A stretch of DNA of 64,000 nt from RGIG9041 sp045657265 (GTDB lineage: Bacteria > Bacillota > Clostridia > Oscillospirales > QAKW01): contig JAZOSU010000035.1 in NCBI GenBank assembly GCA_045657265.1, positions 62,001-126,000 on the forward strand, given 5' to 3'. A program made the translations under genes and the position numbers. The notes below the pieces were generated by a model. The model ran no database searches, was not told the origin of the DNA, and was given only the letters and a program-made list of their open reading frames with translations. This document shows positions 16,296 to 25,708 of this stretch, in pieces (position 1 is the stretch's first letter; each line of letters opens with the position of its first letter).

Positions 16296-18212
16296 ATGTC
16301 AGAACAAACCAAAGTAACGACAAATTATGACGAAAACCAGATACAGGTACTGGAAGGACTTGAAGCTGTAAGAAAACGTCCGGGTATGTATATCGGTTCA
16401 ACATCTGCAAGAGGTCTTCATCATCTTGTTTATGAGATTCTTGATAACTCTATTGACGAAAGTCTTGCAGGTTACTGTGACCATATCAAAGTAAGAATTC
16501 TTCCAGATAACGTAATCGAAGTAGAAGACAACGGACGCGGTATACCTGTGGGTATTAATAAAAAACACGGTGTACCTGCCGTAACTCTCGTATTTACCGT
16601 GCTTCACGCAGGCGGTAAATTCGGCGGCGGCGGTTATAAAGTGTCAGGCGGTCTTCACGGTGTTGGCGCATCTGTTGTTAATGCTCTTTCACAGTGGCTT
16701 GAAGTTGAAGTATCTGACGGTAAAAACGTTCATTTTCAGCGTTATGAACGCGGTAAAATAATGAACGAGCTTAAAGTTATCGGCAATACTGACAAAACAG
16801 GTACAAAGGTACGTTTCTTAGCTGACGACGAAATATTTGAAACACTGGAATATGAATATGAAATTCTTTTAAAACGTATTCGTGAACAGGCATTTTTGAA
16901 CGCAGGTCTTACCATTGAATTTTCAGATGAGCGAGTAGCTCCTGCAAAATCTAAAAAAATGTGTTACGAGGGCGGTATTGCAAGTTTTGTTGAGTATATC
17001 AACAAAAACAAAGAACTCACACACGAAGACGTTATATTTATGAGCGGTGAGAAAAACGGCGTTATGGCTGAGATTGCTATTCAGTATACAAACCGTTATG
17101 ACGAAACACTCGTTTCTTTTGCAAATAACATTCATACCGTTGACGGCGGTACTCACGAAACAGGTTTCAAAACCTCTCTTACAAGAAACATAAACGCTTA
17201 TGCACGTAAAAAGAATATCCTTAAAGAAAAAGACGATAATCTTTCTTCAGATGACGTAAGAGAAGGACTTACTGCTATTGTTTCGGTTAAAGTAGGGGAA
17301 GCACAGTTTGAGGGTCAGACCAAAACAAAACTCGGTAACTCCGAGGTAACAGGTGTTGTTTCTTCACTTATGAACGAAAAACTCACCGAATATTTTGAAG
17401 AAAATCCAAAAGTTGCAAAAACAATTATAGAAAAAGCATTCAACGCATCAAGAGCGAGAGAAGCCGCAAGAAAAGCAAGAGAAACCGCAAGAAAGAGCGC
17501 TCTTTCAGGCACAACCTCACTTCCGGGTAAACTTGCCGACTGTCAGCTCCGCGATAATCAGTTTACTGAAATATATATCGTCGAGGGTGACTCTGCGGGC
17601 GGTTCTGCAAAAGAAGGCAGAGACAGACGTTTTCAGGCTATTTTACCGCTTTGGGGTAAAATGCTCAACGTTGAAAAAACAAGAATTGACAAGGTTTACG
17701 GAAACGATAAGCTTCAGCCTGTAATTACAGCGCTTGGAACAAATATCGGACCTGATTTTGATATTGAAAAACTCCGTTACGGTAAAGTTATTATTATGGC
17801 CGATGCCGACGTTGACGGTTCTCATATCAGAGTACTTCTTCTTACATTCTTTTTCAGATTTATGCGTCCTCTGATTGAGGAAGGACACGTATATCTTGCT
17901 CAGCCACCTCTTTATAAGATAATGAAATCCAAAAAAGATTATTATGCATATACAGATGCAGAGCGTGACAGAATTCTCGCCGAAATAGGTGAGGGCGCAA
18001 CTGTTCAGAGATATAAAGGTCTTGGTGAAATGAACCCTGAACAGCTTTGGGAAACTACAATGGATCCTACAAGACGTACAATAGTTAAAGTAACAATGGA
18101 AGATGCAGTTCTTGCTGATCAGATATTTACTGTATGTATGGGCGGAGAGGTCGAACCCAGACGTGAGTTTATTGAACAAAACGCACAGTACGTTAAGAAT
18201 CTTGACATTTAA
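16296..18212 (+). CDS. gyrB: DNA gyrase subunit B
   Basis: ATPase subunit of gyrase, 638 residues. The GHKL ATP site includes EILDNSIDESLAG, VEDNGRGIPVG and SGGLHGVGASVVNALS; the TOPRIM metal site has EGDSAGGSAKEGRDR, then DADVDGSHIRVLLLTFF. The C-terminus (GGEVEPRREFIEQNA) is canonical. The SD AAGGAG precedes the ATG and gyrA follows 12 bp later. Confidence 0.98.
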   Translation: MSEQTKVTTNYDENQIQVLEGLEAVRKRPGMYIGSTSARGLHHLVYEILDNSIDESLAGYCDHIKVRILPDNVIEVEDNGRGIPVGINKKHGVPAVTLVFTVLHAGGKFGGGGYKVSGGLHGVGASVVNALSQWLEVEVSDGKNVHFQRYERGKIMNELKVIGNTDKTGTKVRFLADDEIFETLEYEYEILLKRIREQAFLNAGLTIEFSDERVAPAKSKKMCYEGGIASFVEYINKNKELTHEDVIFMSGEKNGVMAEIAIQYTNRYDETLVSFANNIHTVDGGTHETGFKTSLTRNINAYARKKNILKEKDDNLSSDDVREGLTAIVSVKVGEAQFEGQTKTKLGNSEVTGVVSSLMNEKLTEYFEENPKVAKTIIEKAFNASRAREAARKARETARKSALSGTTSLPGKLADCQLRDNQFTEIYIVEGDSAGGSAKEGRDRRFQAILPLWGKMLNVEKTRIDKVYGNDKLQPVITALGTNIGPDFDIEKLRYGKVIIMADADVDGSHIRVLLLTFFFRFMRPLIEEGHVYLAQPPLYKIMKSKKDYYAYTDAERDRILAEIGEGATVQRYKGLGEMNPEQLWETTMDPTRRTIVKVTMEDAVLADQIFTVCMGGEVEPRREFIEQNAQYVKNLDI

Positions 18213-18224
18213 TAGGTGAACAAA

Positions 18225-20723
18225 ATGGAAGAAATAAAACACAGCAGTGAAATAAATTTCGAGGGCCAGAAAGTCATCGAAATTGATGTTGAAAAAGAAG
18301 TACGCGGCGCGTTTATTGACTATGCAATGAGTGTTATTACAGCCCGTGCTCTTCCCGACGTACGTGACGGTCTTAAACCTGTTCACAGACGTATTCTTTA
18401 TACAATGTACGAAGCTAACCTCACTCCTGACAAACCTTACAGAAAATCTGTTACAACCGTCGGTGACGTGCTTGGTCATTACCACCCTCACGGTGACGCT
18501 TCTGTTTACGATGCAATGGTTCGTCTTGCGCAGAAGTTCTCTCTTCGTTATCCTTTGGTAGACGGTCAGGGTAACTTCGGTTCAATTGACGGTGACCCGC
18601 CTGCTGCTTACCGTTATACCGAAGCAAGAATGAAAAAGATTGCTCTTGAAATGCTTACTGATATCAAAAAAGATACAGTAGACTTTATGCCAAACTTCGA
18701 CGATAAAGACGAAGAACCTACCGTTCTTCCTGCGCGTTTTCCAAACCTTCTTGTAAACGGTTCGTCAGGTATCGCCGTTGGTATGGCAACCGAAATTCCC
18801 CCTCATAATCTTTCTGAGGTAATTGACGGTACTATTGCTCTTATGGACAACCCCGATATTGATATTGACGGACTTATGGAATACATTCAGGGTCCCGACT
18901 ATCCTACAGGCGCTGTTATTATGGGCAAAACAGGTATCAGAAACGCTTATAAAACAGGTCGCGGTAAAATCTATGTCCGCGCAAAGAGTGAGATTGAAGA
19001 ATATAAAGAGGGCAGATTCCGTATTGTTGTAACCGAAATACCTTATATGGTAAGAAAAGCCGCTCTTATTGAAAAAATTGCCGACGAAATCAAAGGCGAG
19101 AGAATTATCGGTATATCCGATATCCGTGACGAGTCTGATCAGGACGGTCTTCGTTTTGTTATCGAGCTTAAAAAAGAGGCAAATCCACAGGTTGTTTTAA
19201 ATCAGCTTTACAAGTATACCGATATGCAGTCAACCTGTTCGGCTATTATGATAGCTCTCGTTGGCGGTGTTCCGAAAGTTCTCAATCTTAAAGAAATTCT
19301 TACAGAATACATAAAACATCAGCGTGAGGTTATTATAAGACGTACCAAGTTTGATATTGCCAAAGCAGAAGCAAGAGCTCATATCCTTGAAGGTCTTATA
19401 AAAGCTATCGACTATATTGACGAAGTTATTGAAATAATCAAAAAGAGTAAATCAATTCCCGATGCAAAAGCTGCTCTTATGGAACGTTTCGAGCTTGACG
19501 ATCCGCAGTCACAGGCTATTGTTGATATGCGTCTGGGTCAGCTTGCAGGTCTCGAACGTGACAAGATAGAAAATGAGTTTAAAGAACTTACAGATAAAAT
19601 CGCCGACTGGAAAGACATTATTGCTCATATCGAAAGAGTTGACGAGATTATCAAAAATGACCTTAACGAAATCAAACGTAAATACGGTGATGCAAGACGT
19701 ACCGAAATCGGTATCGGTGATATCGGTCTTGAAGACGAAGACCTTATTCCTGTTGAAGACTGCGTGTTTACTCTTACAAATGCAGGTTACGTTAAACGTA
19801 TGCTTACAAGCGAGTATAAGAGTCAGCACAGAGGCGGTGTAGGCGTTAAAGGCGTTGCAACCAAACAGGAAGACATTGTTCGTCAGATGTTTGTTGCTTC
19901 AACCCACGATAATATTATTTTCTTTACAAACCTTGGCAGAGCTTACAGAATCAAAGGCTATGAAGTTGCAGAATGTTCAAGAACCGCAAAAGGTACAAAC
20001 GCTGTTAACATTATTCCTCTTATGGCAGGGGAAAAGGTTACTGCAATGATTAAAGTAAAAGAGTTCGTCGAGGGTGATTACCTTGTAATCGGTACTAAAA
20101 ACGGTATTATTAAAAAGACTTCTATTATGGACTATGCAAATATCCGTAAGACAGGTGTTATTGCTATCGTAATAGACGAGGATGACGAGCTTCAGTCAGC
20201 TCATAAGACAACGGGCGACGATTATATTATGATTTCTACCCATAACGGTAAAGCTATCAAGTTCAGCGAGAACGATGTTCGTCCTATGGGCAGAGTTACA
20301 AGAGGTGTGCGCGGTATCAAGCTTGAAGACGATGATTTTGTTGTTGGTATCAGCGTAACTTCAGACGAGGCAACACTTCTTTCTATAACCGAAAACGGTT
20401 ACGGAAAACGTACCGCAATTTCTGACTACAGAGTACAGACAAGAGGCGGTAAAGGTGTTACTAACTATAACATTTCCGAAAAAACAGGTAAAATCGCAGC
20501 AGTTTCAGTTGTTGACGATAACAGCGATATTCTTATCGTTACATCAGGGGGTATAGTTCTTCGTACTCCTGCAGACGAGATTAACGTTCTTCGCAGAACA
20601 ACACAGGGCGTAAGAATAGTTAAACTTGCCGAATCTGTCAAAGTTATTGATATGACGGTAACCGAAAAAGAAGAAGAGCAGCAAGAAACTGAAGAAATTG
20701 CACAGCAACCTGCACAAGAATAA
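18225..20723 (+). CDS. gyrA: DNA gyrase subunit A
   Basis: Cleavage subunit of gyrase, 832 residues. The catalytic Tyr is in AYRYTEARMKK, and the C-terminal beta-pinwheel has the GyrA-box-like QHRGGVGVKG. The quinolone region reads HPHGDASVYDAMVRLAQ: Ala occupies the position of E. coli Ser83. The protein ends in a Glu/Gln-rich acidic tail. I chose the ATG at 18225 because AGGTGA lies 6 bases before it; the GTG at 18216 is part of that SD. Confidence 0.98.
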   Translation: MEEIKHSSEINFEGQKVIEIDVEKEVRGAFIDYAMSVITARALPDVRDGLKPVHRRILYTMYEANLTPDKPYRKSVTTVGDVLGHYHPHGDASVYDAMVRLAQKFSLRYPLVDGQGNFGSIDGDPPAAYRYTEARMKKIALEMLTDIKKDTVDFMPNFDDKDEEPTVLPARFPNLLVNGSSGIAVGMATEIPPHNLSEVIDGTIALMDNPDIDIDGLMEYIQGPDYPTGAVIMGKTGIRNAYKTGRGKIYVRAKSEIEEYKEGRFRIVVTEIPYMVRKAALIEKIADEIKGERIIGISDIRDESDQDGLRFVIELKKEANPQVVLNQLYKYTDMQSTCSAIMIALVGGVPKVLNLKEILTEYIKHQREVIIRRTKFDIAKAEARAHILEGLIKAIDYIDEVIEIIKKSKSIPDAKAALMERFELDDPQSQAIVDMRLGQLAGLERDKIENEFKELTDKIADWKDIIAHIERVDEIIKNDLNEIKRKYGDARRTEIGIGDIGLEDEDLIPVEDCVFTLTNAGYVKRMLTSEYKSQHRGGVGVKGVATKQEDIVRQMFVASTHDNIIFFTNLGRAYRIKGYEVAECSRTAKGTNAVNIIPLMAGEKVTAMIKVKEFVEGDYLVIGTKNGIIKKTSIMDYANIRKTGVIAIVIDEDDELQSAHKTTGDDYIMISTHNGKAIKFSENDVRPMGRVTRGVRGIKLEDDDFVVGISVTSDEATLLSITENGYGKRTAISDYRVQTRGGKGVTNYNISEKTGKIAAVSVVDDNSDILIVTSGGIVLRTPADEINVLRRTTQGVRIVKLAESVKVIDMTVTEKEEEQQETEEIAQQPAQE

Positions 20724-20730
20724 TAAAATA

Positions 20731-20766
20731 AAATCTCTCAACTAAACAACGTTGAGAGATTTTTTA
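20731..20766 (+). terminator. terminator after gyrA
   Basis: AAATCTCTCAAC-loop-GTTGAGAGATTTTTT. The same stem is found after pncC (30337-30371) and, in a longer form, before clpC (23244-23301). Confidence 0.92.
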
Positions 20767-20827
20767 ACTGCAAAATATATACTTATTGTATACTAAACAC
20801 CGAAATATACAAAAAGTATATGAAAAT

Positions 20828-20858
20828 GCGGTGTATTTTAGTAAAAACACACCGCAAT
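20828..20858. repeat. hairpin in the gyrA-ankyrin gap
   Basis: TGCGGTGT...ACACACCGCA. A second inverted repeat (GCCTGATTTT/AAAAATCAGGC, 20872-20912) overlaps the stop of the - strand ankyrin-like gene and may help end its transcript. Confidence 0.5.
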
Positions 20859-20906
20859 GGAAATAAAGAGGCCTGATTTTAAGGGGAAAGGTAATTGTTT
20901 GAAAAA

Positions 20907-21335
20907 TCAGGCAACTCGGGGCTGAGTTAATTTTCTACATATTGTAGAAAGTGTTTTAAGCGCTTTTTCTCTGTTCTGCTTTAACTGTCTGCGTCTGATG
21001 TCAAGAATCATTGCAATGCCTTTGCGGACATATTTATCATAGCAGCAGTTTTGCAGTTCGCTTACTGTTTTAAGTCCGTGTCTTTTAACGTCAAATCCTT
21101 GTTTTACAAACATAGATATAAGAGCAGGTACGTAATATCCTGAACGAAGGTTTCCGCCATAAAGACTGCAATATCCTTCAAAAACTATAGCGGCAACACA
21201 TTCGCCGAATTCGTTAACTGCGTTTATATCTGCACCCATATCAAACAGTTTTGAAATACATCCGAAATCGGGCGTATCTTTAACACATTCACTTATAAGC
21301 ACTCTTTCAAGATTTCCAATTCTTTTTACAGTCAT
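20907..21335 (-). CDS. small ankyrin-repeat-like protein
   Basis: 142 residues. The stretch ISKLFDMGADINAVNEFGE is a clear ankyrin-type repeat (usual LLxxGADVNxxNxxGxT), and VKQGFDVKRHGL looks like a weaker second one. The C-terminal third is Lys/Arg-rich helix. There is no signal peptide or membrane span. Ankyrin repeats mediate protein contacts; the partner is unknown and the neighbours give no clue. It could equally be listed as hypothetical. Confidence 0.7.
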   Translation of the reverse strand: MTVKRIGNLERVLISECVKDTPDFGCISKLFDMGADINAVNEFGECVAAIVFEGYCSLYGGNLRSGYYVPALISMFVKQGFDVKRHGLKTVSELQNCCYDKYVRKGIAMILDIRRRQLKQNREKALKTLSTICRKLTQPRVA

Positions 21336-21413
21336 TTTAATTTACCTCCGTTTTTATTTTTGTGATTACATTATACAAAGGTTACTGTCCAATAATGCGG
21401 ACTTTGAAAAGAA

Positions 21414-22079
21414 TTATTCAGTTTGTTTCCGAAGACCTGTATCTGCTTTGAAACAGATGTACCAATCAAGGCAGTAGAGACCTTTTGATTCATTGTCGGA
21501 TACAGATGACTGCGCCGCTTTTGTAGTTTTTGGGGGATATTCCAAAATATCGTCACCCGGTGTCCATCCTGCAGGGGAAAGACCGTTTTGCGCGTATGCA
21601 GTCTGCAAAGACAAAAGCTCACGTTCAATTTCGGTAACGTTAATGCCCATATTATGAGAATATTTATGGAAAGAGCGAATATTGCCCTCAGGGTCAATTA
21701 TAATGACTGCTTTTTCGTTTAAATTATCGTCTTTATCAGTATTTGAAATTCCCAAATTTTCAGAAATGCTTAAATCTTTATCTGAAATGAGTTTTATATC
21801 CACGGGTTTTCCGTCTTTTTTAAGATTACGCAGGGAAAGGTCAAAGGCAATATGCGATGCAAGGGAATCAGTTGACATTGCGATTATTTCACTGCCATAT
21901 GATTTGAACTTAGGCTGTTTTTTGTCAAGCTCCAATATATCGTAAGCGCTCGAGGGCAGAAAATCTCCCACGTAAAAATAAAGCACAGTCCAGATATCTT
22001 TGAAATCTTCGGGAAAATTAATGTCCCCTGCAGTTGACTGCGCGTAAAATACAGGCGCTTTTTGTCCTATTGTACTCAT
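21414..22079 (-). CDS. AhpC/TSA-family peroxiredoxin lacking the peroxidatic Cys
   Basis: 221 residues with the fold of AhpC-type peroxiredoxins: IGQKAPVFYAQ, WTVLYFYVGDF, IIAMSTDSLASHIAF, AVIIIDPEGNIRSF and a C-terminal GWTPGDDILEYPP. Where active members read DFTFVCPTE, this one reads DFLPSSAYDI, so the peroxidatic Cys is replaced by Ser. Two Cys remain in the C-terminal tail (GLYCLDWYICFK). A classical peroxidase cycle is therefore not expected. The frame is intact, which argues against simple decay; it may be a sensor or partner protein. Confidence 0.85.
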   Translation of the reverse strand: MSTIGQKAPVFYAQSTAGDINFPEDFKDIWTVLYFYVGDFLPSSAYDILELDKKQPKFKSYGSEIIAMSTDSLASHIAFDLSLRNLKKDGKPVDIKLISDKDLSISENLGISNTDKDDNLNEKAVIIIDPEGNIRSFHKYSHNMGINVTEIERELLSLQTAYAQNGLSPAGWTPGDDILEYPPKTTKAAQSSVSDNESKGLYCLDWYICFKADTGLRKQTE

Positions 22080-22112
22080 TTATCATTCCTCCTGTTACTA
22101 TACTATGAAATA

Positions 22113-22141
22113 TTGCAAAACAGGTTGAATTATTGTATAAT
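22113..22141 (+). promoter_or_regulatory. promoter placing the start site at the DUF3810 ATG
   Basis: TTGCAA at 22113-22118, 17-bp spacer, perfect TATAAT at 22136-22141. Only 7 bases separate the -10 from the ATG at 22149, so the mRNA would be leaderless. Confidence 0.65.
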
Positions 22142-22148
22142 CATCATT

Positions 22149-23210
22149 ATGAAAGAAATATTTAAACTGAAAAGATTATATTTATTGCTTCTTTATCCCA
22201 TAACTGCAATTCTTATCATTGGGGCAAGACTTGGCAGCACGTGGGTTGAAAAGTTTTTCGTGCCTTTTGTGTATAAACCCGTCTCATTTGTAATTGGATG
22301 GACTGTTTCCCTTGTTCCTTTTTCGGCAACTGAGTTACTTTTTGTGTTTTTGATAGCAGGAGCTGTCTTTTATATTATAAAAATGTATAAAAAACCTCTC
22401 TTGATTGTCACAAATCTCCTTTGCGCAGGAGCGGTATGCCTGTTTTTGTTTGAGATATGTATGGGTCTTAACTATTACAGAGCTGAGGCAAAAGAATATC
22501 TTGGGCTTGAAATCAGGGAAAGCACAGAAGATGAGCTGTATGACCTTTGTGTCATTCTTGCAAACGACTTAAAAGGCAGCGTTTCCAAAATGCAAAAAGA
22601 CAGCGGCGGTGTCAGTAAACTGTCACAAAACTATCTGCAGACTGCTAAAATTGCAAAAGACTCATATAAAAAACTGTCACAAAAGTATACTTTTCTTAAA
22701 AGCGCAGACATTCGGTGCAAACCACTTATAAGCTCACGCATTTTTTCTTATTTTCTAACAACGGGGATATATATACCTTATACATTTGAAAGTAATATAA
22801 ACGTAGACGTGCCTGAGTTTACAATTCCTGCAACAATGTGCCATGAGCTGACACACTACCGCGGTTTTATGCGTGAGAATGAGGCTAATTTTTTAGGGTA
22901 TCTTGCCTGTATGGAATCGGAAAACCCCGATTTTATATACAGCGCATCGCTTATGGCTTTCGGGTACGCTTTCCCGAAACTGTATGACCAGAACCCTGAC
23001 CTTGCAAAAAAAGTGTCTGCAATACTCAAAGAGGATATCGTAACCGACCTTACCGCAGAAGATAATTACTGGGAAAAATTCAGAAACACTAAAGTCTCAG
23101 ACGTATCAGATCAGGTATACGATTCATATCTCAATGCCAACGGACAAACGAACGGCACAAAATCCTACGGCGAGATGGTTGATTTATTATTAGCATATTA
23201 CAGAAACTGA
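22149..23210 (+). CDS. DUF3810-like membrane protein with zinc-protease motif
   Basis: 353 residues. Three N-terminal membrane spans (about residues 8-30, 50-75 and 90-110) are followed by an extracytoplasmic domain with CHELTHYRGFMRENEANFLGYLA, an HExxH motif with a downstream Glu as in gluzincin-type metallopeptidases. This matches DUF3810. The substrate is unknown. No SD precedes the ATG at 22149, and the promoter position suggests leaderless translation; the more upstream codons read as untranslated sequence. Confidence 0.8.
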   Translation: MKEIFKLKRLYLLLLYPITAILIIGARLGSTWVEKFFVPFVYKPVSFVIGWTVSLVPFSATELLFVFLIAGAVFYIIKMYKKPLLIVTNLLCAGAVCLFLFEICMGLNYYRAEAKEYLGLEIRESTEDELYDLCVILANDLKGSVSKMQKDSGGVSKLSQNYLQTAKIAKDSYKKLSQKYTFLKSADIRCKPLISSRIFSYFLTTGIYIPYTFESNINVDVPEFTIPATMCHELTHYRGFMRENEANFLGYLACMESENPDFIYSASLMAFGYAFPKLYDQNPDLAKKVSAILKEDIVTDLTAEDNYWEKFRNTKVSDVSDQVYDSYLNANGQTNGTKSYGEMVDLLLAYYRN

Positions 23211-23243
23211 AAAATTCAATTTGTCCTGTCTTCTAACTGAAAA

Positions 23244-23301
23244 AATCTCTCAATATATTGTTATAATGAAAACTTTCTGTCAACAATATTTTTGAGAGAT
23301 T
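23244..23301 (+). terminator. long hairpin between DUF3810 gene and clpC
   Basis: Arms of 19-20 bases (left AATCTCTCAATATATTGTT, 23244-23262; right 23282-23301) with a loop of about 19 bases, followed by ATTATTTTTT. It ends only 8 bases before the clpC SD, so it could be a read-through terminator or an attenuator of clpC. Confidence 0.7.
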
Positions 23302-23320
23302 ATTTTTTGAGGTTCAGATT

Positions 23321-25672
23321 ATGGAGAAATTTTCTAAAAAAGCAGGCGCCGCGTTGCAGTCGGCGCAAGAAATCGCATCGGAGCTTGGTCATACCTATAT
23401 AGGCTCTGAACATATATTGCTTGGTATACTCAGACAAAACGAATGTGTGGCAAGTAGAATACTTTTGTCAAAAGGGATAACCTACGATAAAATCTATACT
23501 CAGCTTGTTTCTCTTGTGGGAAAAGGCGTTAAAACAAGCCTGTCGGCATCTGATATGACTGCAAGAACAAGAAGAATTATTGAACAGTCAATGATATTTG
23601 CTAAAAAATACGGGTTTACTGCCATCGGTACCGAACATCTTTTGCTGGGTATTGCAACTGAAACCGAGTGTGTCGGTATGCAGCTTATCAAAAAACAGGG
23701 TATTGATGCCAAAACTCTGTCTGCAACCGTTCGTGATAAACTTGGTCTTTATGAAATAACGGTAAGCAATAATAAAGAACCTAAGAAAGCTTTAAAATTT
23801 ATACCAAAATACTCCCTTTGCTTAAGTGATCTTGCAAAAGCAGGGGAAATCCGCCCCTGTCTTGGGAGAGATGCCGAGCTTTCAAGAGTGATTTCTATTT
23901 TGTCAAGACAAAGTAAAAGCAACCCTTGTCTTGTAGGAGAACCGGGAGTTGGCAAAACCTGTATTGTAGAAGGTCTTGCTCTTTGTATAGCGCAGAATAA
24001 AGTACCGCCAAACCTTCAGTCAAAGCAAATCTATGCGCTTGACCTTACCGCTATGATTGCAGGGTCAAAATACAGAGGTGAGTTTGAAGAACGTCTTCAT
24101 TCTGTTTTAGAAGAAGCGGAAAAACATCCCGAAGTTATTTTGTTTATTGACGAAATGCATATAATTATGGGAGCAGGAGCGGCAGAGGGCGCTATTGATG
24201 CGGGGAATATCTTAAAACCTGCTCTTGCAAGAGGCAGGGTAAAGCTTATTGGCGCTACCACCTGTAAGGAGTACAGAAAACACATCGAAAAAGACAAAGC
24301 GCTTGAACGCAGATTTGCCAAGGTTTTTGTTGACGAGCCTGATGCCAAAACGACTTATGAGATTTTAGAGAGCGTAAAACCCTCTCTTGAACAACATCAC
24401 AGCGTGGAAATTGATAATTCGGCGGTGAAATGCGCCGTTAATCTTTCAATGCGGTATATCGGTGACAGATTTCTTCCCGACAAAGCTATTGACCTTCTTG
24501 ACGAGGCGGCATCTGACCTGTATATCAAAAATATTCACAGTAACTCCGCAAAGGAAATTGAAAATATGCGGGAGAGGCTTGTAGGTTGTATCAAAGTAGG
24601 CGACTATGAAATGGCGGCGCAGCTTCGGGATATGATAAAGGAAAAAAGCGAACAAAAATCCACTCTTGTTCTGACTGATAAAGATATACAAAAAACTGTT
24701 TCTTTGTGGACGGGTATTCCTGTCAGCTCTTTTGAACAGAGTGGCAGTGAGATGCTGAAAACTTTAAGAAATGAAATTAAAAACGAGATAATTGGACAGG
24801 ATAAAGCGGTAGACACCGTCTGCGATGCGCTTATAAGAGCAGGTACAGGTCTTTCCGACCCTGCAAGACCACTTGCGTCTTTTCTGTTTTGCGGAACAAC
24901 AGGTGTTGGAAAAACAGAGCTTTGCAAGGTTATATCAAAAAAACTCTACGGCGGTGACAAAGCGCTCATTAAACTTGATATGGCAGAGTTTATGGAACCT
25001 CACAGCGTATCAAAGCTAATCGGCGCGCCGCCGGGATATATCGGTCACGAAGATGGGGGAGCTCTTTGCGAAAGAGTTAGACTTCGGCCTTACAGTATTG
25101 TTGTTTTTGACGAGATTGAAAAAGCTCATCCCGAAGTTTTAAACCTCCTTCTTGCTATTTTGGACGAGGGAAGTCTTACCGATTCCCACGGACAGAGCGC
25201 AACTTTCAAAAATACGGTAATAGTTTTAACCACAAACCTTGGTACTGTCAGAGAAAGTAAAATGCAGCCTCTCGGTTTCGGTGGAGACAAAAACAGTTTT
25301 CTGAAAGAAAATATAACCGAAGCGGTCAAAAAAACGTTAAGACCTGAACTTATAAACAGAATAGACGAAATTGTGATTTTTGACAGACTTTGTGAAAGCG
25401 ACCTTGAAAAAATCGCACATATAAACCTTTATCAAATGCAGGAAAGACTGAAAATGAAAAATATTCAGGTTGATTTTGATGATTCGGTAGTTTCAATGAT
25501 ACTTGAAAACAATAACGGTGAATACGGCGCAAGAAATATCCGAAGAATAATATCCAAAAAAGTGTATAACCCTCTCGGCGCAAAAATTGCCGAGGGAATA
25601 GTAATAGCAGGAGACAGTATAACCCTTACAAGAGATTTTCTTGAAAATAAAATACCCGCCCAGACAATCTAA
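23321..25672 (+). CDS. clpC: ClpC-type AAA+ protease ATPase
   Basis: 783-residue Hsp100 unfoldase. Two Clp-N repeats (TYIGSEHILLGILR and TAIGTEHLLLGIA) precede D1 with Walker A GEPGVGKT, an M-domain-like stretch with a UVR-like VGDYEMAAQLRDMIKE, and D2 with Walker A GTTGVGKTE and VVFDEIEKAHPEV. The LGF in MQPLGFGGDK sits where ClpC carries its ClpP-docking VGF tripeptide. No CtsR, McsA or McsB gene and no CtsR operator is adjacent, unlike the Bacillus clpC operon. Confidence 0.95.
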   Translation: MEKFSKKAGAALQSAQEIASELGHTYIGSEHILLGILRQNECVASRILLSKGITYDKIYTQLVSLVGKGVKTSLSASDMTARTRRIIEQSMIFAKKYGFTAIGTEHLLLGIATETECVGMQLIKKQGIDAKTLSATVRDKLGLYEITVSNNKEPKKALKFIPKYSLCLSDLAKAGEIRPCLGRDAELSRVISILSRQSKSNPCLVGEPGVGKTCIVEGLALCIAQNKVPPNLQSKQIYALDLTAMIAGSKYRGEFEERLHSVLEEAEKHPEVILFIDEMHIIMGAGAAEGAIDAGNILKPALARGRVKLIGATTCKEYRKHIEKDKALERRFAKVFVDEPDAKTTYEILESVKPSLEQHHSVEIDNSAVKCAVNLSMRYIGDRFLPDKAIDLLDEAASDLYIKNIHSNSAKEIENMRERLVGCIKVGDYEMAAQLRDMIKEKSEQKSTLVLTDKDIQKTVSLWTGIPVSSFEQSGSEMLKTLRNEIKNEIIGQDKAVDTVCDALIRAGTGLSDPARPLASFLFCGTTGVGKTELCKVISKKLYGGDKALIKLDMAEFMEPHSVSKLIGAPPGYIGHEDGGALCERVRLRPYSIVVFDEIEKAHPEVLNLLLAILDEGSLTDSHGQSATFKNTVIVLTTNLGTVRESKMQPLGFGGDKNSFLKENITEAVKKTLRPELINRIDEIVIFDRLCESDLEKIAHINLYQMQERLKMKNIQVDFDDSVVSMILENNNGEYGARNIRRIISKKVYNPLGAKIAEGIVIAGDSITLTRDFLENKIPAQTI

Positions 25673-25673
25673 T

Positions 25674-25704
25674 AAAAAAAGCTCTGAAATATCAGAGCTT
25701 TTTT
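25674..25704 (+). terminator. terminator after clpC
   Basis: AAAAAAGCTCTGA-AATA-TCAGAGCTTTTTT; the stem is the same as after the GH18 gene at 11923. Confidence 0.92.
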
Positions 25705-25708
25705 CGTT

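Noticed and set aside
17643..18491. 282-codon reverse-strand ORF across gyrB/gyrA
   Set aside because: Shadow of two unmistakable gyrase genes, with no SD and low-complexity composition.
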